DNA from: Planctomycetota bacterium
Lineage (GTDB): Bacteria; Planctomycetota; Planctomycetia; Pirellulales; Thermoguttaceae
Direction: 5' to 3'
Length of the DNA stretch: 8,223 bases
NCBI GenBank assembly: GCA_025356915.1
Contig: JANXQG010000013.1
Location: 1-8,223, forward strand
The notes under the pieces were generated by a model. The model was not told where the DNA came from. It worked only from the letters and a program-made list of their open reading frames with translations, and did no database searches. The number at the start of each line of letters is the position of its first letter. Position 1 is the stretch's first letter. The position numbers and the translations under genes are program-made. Below are positions 6,763 through 8,223 of the stretch, piece after piece.

Positions 6763-8093
6763 TAGTATGCCTTCGTCCTACCGGGCATGGCACAGGCATA
6801 GGTGCCGTCCGGGCGTGGCTTGACCGGCGTGTCCGCGTCCCAGGCAAGTGTCTTGGGGGATAAATCCAATTGCGAGTTGATCGCCTTGTCCCATCGAATG
6901 ACCTGGCCCGAGTAGGTGGCCATACGACCCATAATGGCGGTCATTGTGCTCTTGGCCCCGTTGTCGGCTTCGTTGTAGGGCTTACCGGCCAGCATGGCGG
7001 CGAAGAAGTCGTCCATTTCCGTCTGGTGGCCATCGGCTCCCACGCGCCAGCGGATCGGTTTCTGCCCGTTCACCGAGAGGAAGGAGTTGCCGACGCCGTT
7101 CAAATCAGCTCGACCCTTGGTACCGTGGGCGTGTTGCGAATAGTTAAATCCCGTTTCGTTGATCTGCCGGCAGTAGCTGAACATCTTCAGGCCGTTGGCA
7201 AAAGTGAACTCGACCGTGTGATGGTCGAAGATTTCGCCATATTCCTTGCCGATGCGAACCTGCCGGCCGCCGATCCCTTCGGCCTCGACGGGATACCCCT
7301 GGGCAATCCAATTGCCTACGTCGATGTCGTGTACGTGCTGCTCGGCAATATGGTCGCCTGAGAGCCAGGTAAAGTAATACCAGTTGTTGACCTGGTATTG
7401 GAATTCGGTCTGGCTCGGCTGCCGGGGCCGAATCCAAATTTCGACGGTATTGAAGTAAACCCTCAGGAAATTCAAGTCGCCGATGGCCCCGTCGTGGATC
7501 CGCTGGACCGCCTCGCGATACCGCTCTTCGTGGCGGAGGTGATGGCCCACGGATACCAGGAGACCTTTTTTCTTGGCGTCTTCATTGGCGGCCAGGACAC
7601 GGCGAACGCCCGGGCTGTCGGTCGCAACCGGCTTCTCCATGAAGACATTTTTGCCGGCCTTCACGGCCGCCTCAAAATGCGCTGGGCGGAAGCCGGGTGG
7701 GCTGCACAGCAGCACCATGTCCACGCCGGAATCGATCAGCTTCTGATAGCTGTCCAGTCCGGCGAACTTCCGCTCGGGCGTCACATCGACCAGGTCGGGC
7801 TGGTCCTTGCACTCCTTCCGGATGTTTTTCAGGCTGATATCCATCGGGCTGCTGAAGGCATCCGCCAGGGCGACGAGTTTGAGCTTGGCGCCGGCCGCGT
7901 TCTTCAGGGCATTGACAGCCGCCCCGGTGCCACGGCCCCCGCAACCCACCAATCCAATCCGAATGATATCGCTGCCGGCCGCATGGGCGGAGCGAGCCAG
8001 GCTCAAGCCGCCCGCTAGCACGGCACCGGCTGCGGCCGACCTGGCAAGGAACTCGCGACGAGATGGAAGCATGTCGGAGGGCAGATGATTCAT
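6762..8093 (-). CDS. Tat-exported Gfo/Idh/MocA family oxidoreductase
   Basis: 443 residues, an NAD(P)-dependent sugar or polyol oxidoreductase of the glucose-fructose oxidoreductase / inositol dehydrogenase family. A twin-arginine signal (SRREFLARSAAAGAVLAGG, Arg12-Arg13, likely cleavage after SAHA at 38) indicates export folded with its nucleotide, as known for Zymomonas Gfo. The Rossmann motif RIGLVGCGGRGTGAA is at 45-59, the acidic residue D78 ends the second strand, and the family signature EKPVA is at 153-157 with catalytic-type Lys154. The third active-site block is at 245-262 (SGDHIAEQHVHDIDVGNW): His255 sits where IolG has the catalytic His, and the Asp four residues earlier in IolG is Glu251 here. 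The C-terminal substrate domain ends with a planctomycete-like tail. Start: AGGAGA lies 8 bases before the ATG; the later ATG at codon 8 would also keep the signal. It appears to be the first gene of the operon, with no regulator gene in view. Substrate is unknown. Confidence 0.93.
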   Translation of the reverse strand: MNHLPSDMLPSRREFLARSAAAGAVLAGGLSLARSAHAAGSDIIRIGLVGCGGRGTGAAVNALKNAAGAKLKLVALADAFSSPMDISLKNIRKECKDQPDLVDVTPERKFAGLDSYQKLIDSGVDMVLLCSPPGFRPAHFEAAVKAGKNVFMEKPVATDSPGVRRVLAANEDAKKKGLLVSVGHHLRHEERYREAVQRIHDGAIGDLNFLRVYFNTVEIWIRPRQPSQTEFQYQVNNWYYFTWLSGDHIAEQHVHDIDVGNWIAQGYPVEAEGIGGRQVRIGKEYGEIFDHHTVEFTFANGLKMFSYCRQINETGFNYSQHAHGTKGRADLNGVGNSFLSVNGQKPIRWRVGADGHQTEMDDFFAAMLAGKPYNEADNGAKSTMTAIMGRMATYSGQVIRWDKAINSQLDLSPKTLAWDADTPVKPRPDGTYACAMPGRTKAY

Positions 8094-8130
8094 TACTTTT
8101 GTCTCCTGTTTATCAGATCTTACATGTACT

Positions 8131-8203
8131 CTAGCCCGGATTATTCATCGTAGGGTGGGTGGAGCACGGAAACTCAATCGCAGTGGTGCGTTGCGCGAAC
8201 TAA
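8131..8203 (+). repeat. Dispersed 'VGWVE..' type intergenic repeat, partial
   Basis: The segment reads CTAGCCCGGATTATTCATCG followed by TAGGGTGGGTGGAGCACGG, and ends at GTGGTGCGTTGCGCGAAC. In the frame from 8150 it translates to VGWVEHGNSIAVVRCAN and then stops. Spurious peptides beginning VGWVE(R/H) and ending VVRCAN are familiar from dispersed, palindromic intergenic repeats in many bacterial genomes, and this looks like one copy, not a gene. It lies about 40-130 bases upstream of the oxidoreductase start, so it overlaps the probable promoter region of the operon. Its far end may continue beyond the window. Identification is from memory of the pattern. Confidence 0.5.
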
Positions 8204-8223
8204 AACGGTATTCGACCATCGGG

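Noticed and set aside
5974..8018. Plus-strand open frames at 5974-6495, 6870-7361 and 7398-8018
   Set aside because: Each is antisense to a clear gene (TIM barrel or oxidoreductase) with family motifs on the other strand.

Overview
This is a G+C-rich bacterial window, most likely from a planctomycete (Pirellulales-like). The evidence is indirect: three Tat-exported sugar enzymes, a Gfo/Idh/MocA protein carrying a GDHIAEQ-VHDIDVGNW block that I associate with planctomycetes, a divergent GH10 enzyme beside it, and an IS66 fragment of a type I associate with that phylum. No rRNA or other marker gene is present to confirm the assignment.

Layout: nearly all coding is on the minus strand. Reading in transcription order from the right edge there is (1) a dispersed-repeat-like element at the edge (8131-8203); (2) a Tat-exported Gfo/Idh/MocA oxidoreductase (8093-6762); (3) a Tat-exported sugar phosphate isomerase/epimerase-type TIM barrel (6762-5869); (4) a secreted or membrane-tethered divergent GH10 glycoside hydrolase (5869-4541); (5) after a 104-base gap with its own Shine-Dalgarno, a Tat-exported GH116 (GBA2-like) beta-glycosidase (4436-1779). 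Genes 2-3 and 3-4 overlap by one base (TAATG and TGATG), so these four genes look like one operon for carbohydrate breakdown outside the cytoplasm.

Downstream lies about 0.7 kb without an intact gene. It contains a plus-strand, frameshifted remnant of an IS66 transposase N-terminus (about 1190-1556). Beyond it, again on the minus strand, is a secreted protein of unknown function with two similar small beta-rich domains joined by a charged low-complexity linker (1083-169). The last 168 bases hold a short imperfect repeat and an open frame running off the left edge with no visible start.

How the genes may work together (inference): the hydrolases would trim a beta-linked glycan or glycoside, while the oxidoreductase/TIM-barrel pair would oxidise and then cleave or isomerise a sugar. 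This resembles reported 3-keto-glycoside pathways that pair Gfo/Idh/MocA proteins with AP-endonuclease-2-fold partners. The substrate cannot be read from the sequence. The GH10 member has lost several residues that normally bind xylose, so calling it simply a xylanase would be risky.
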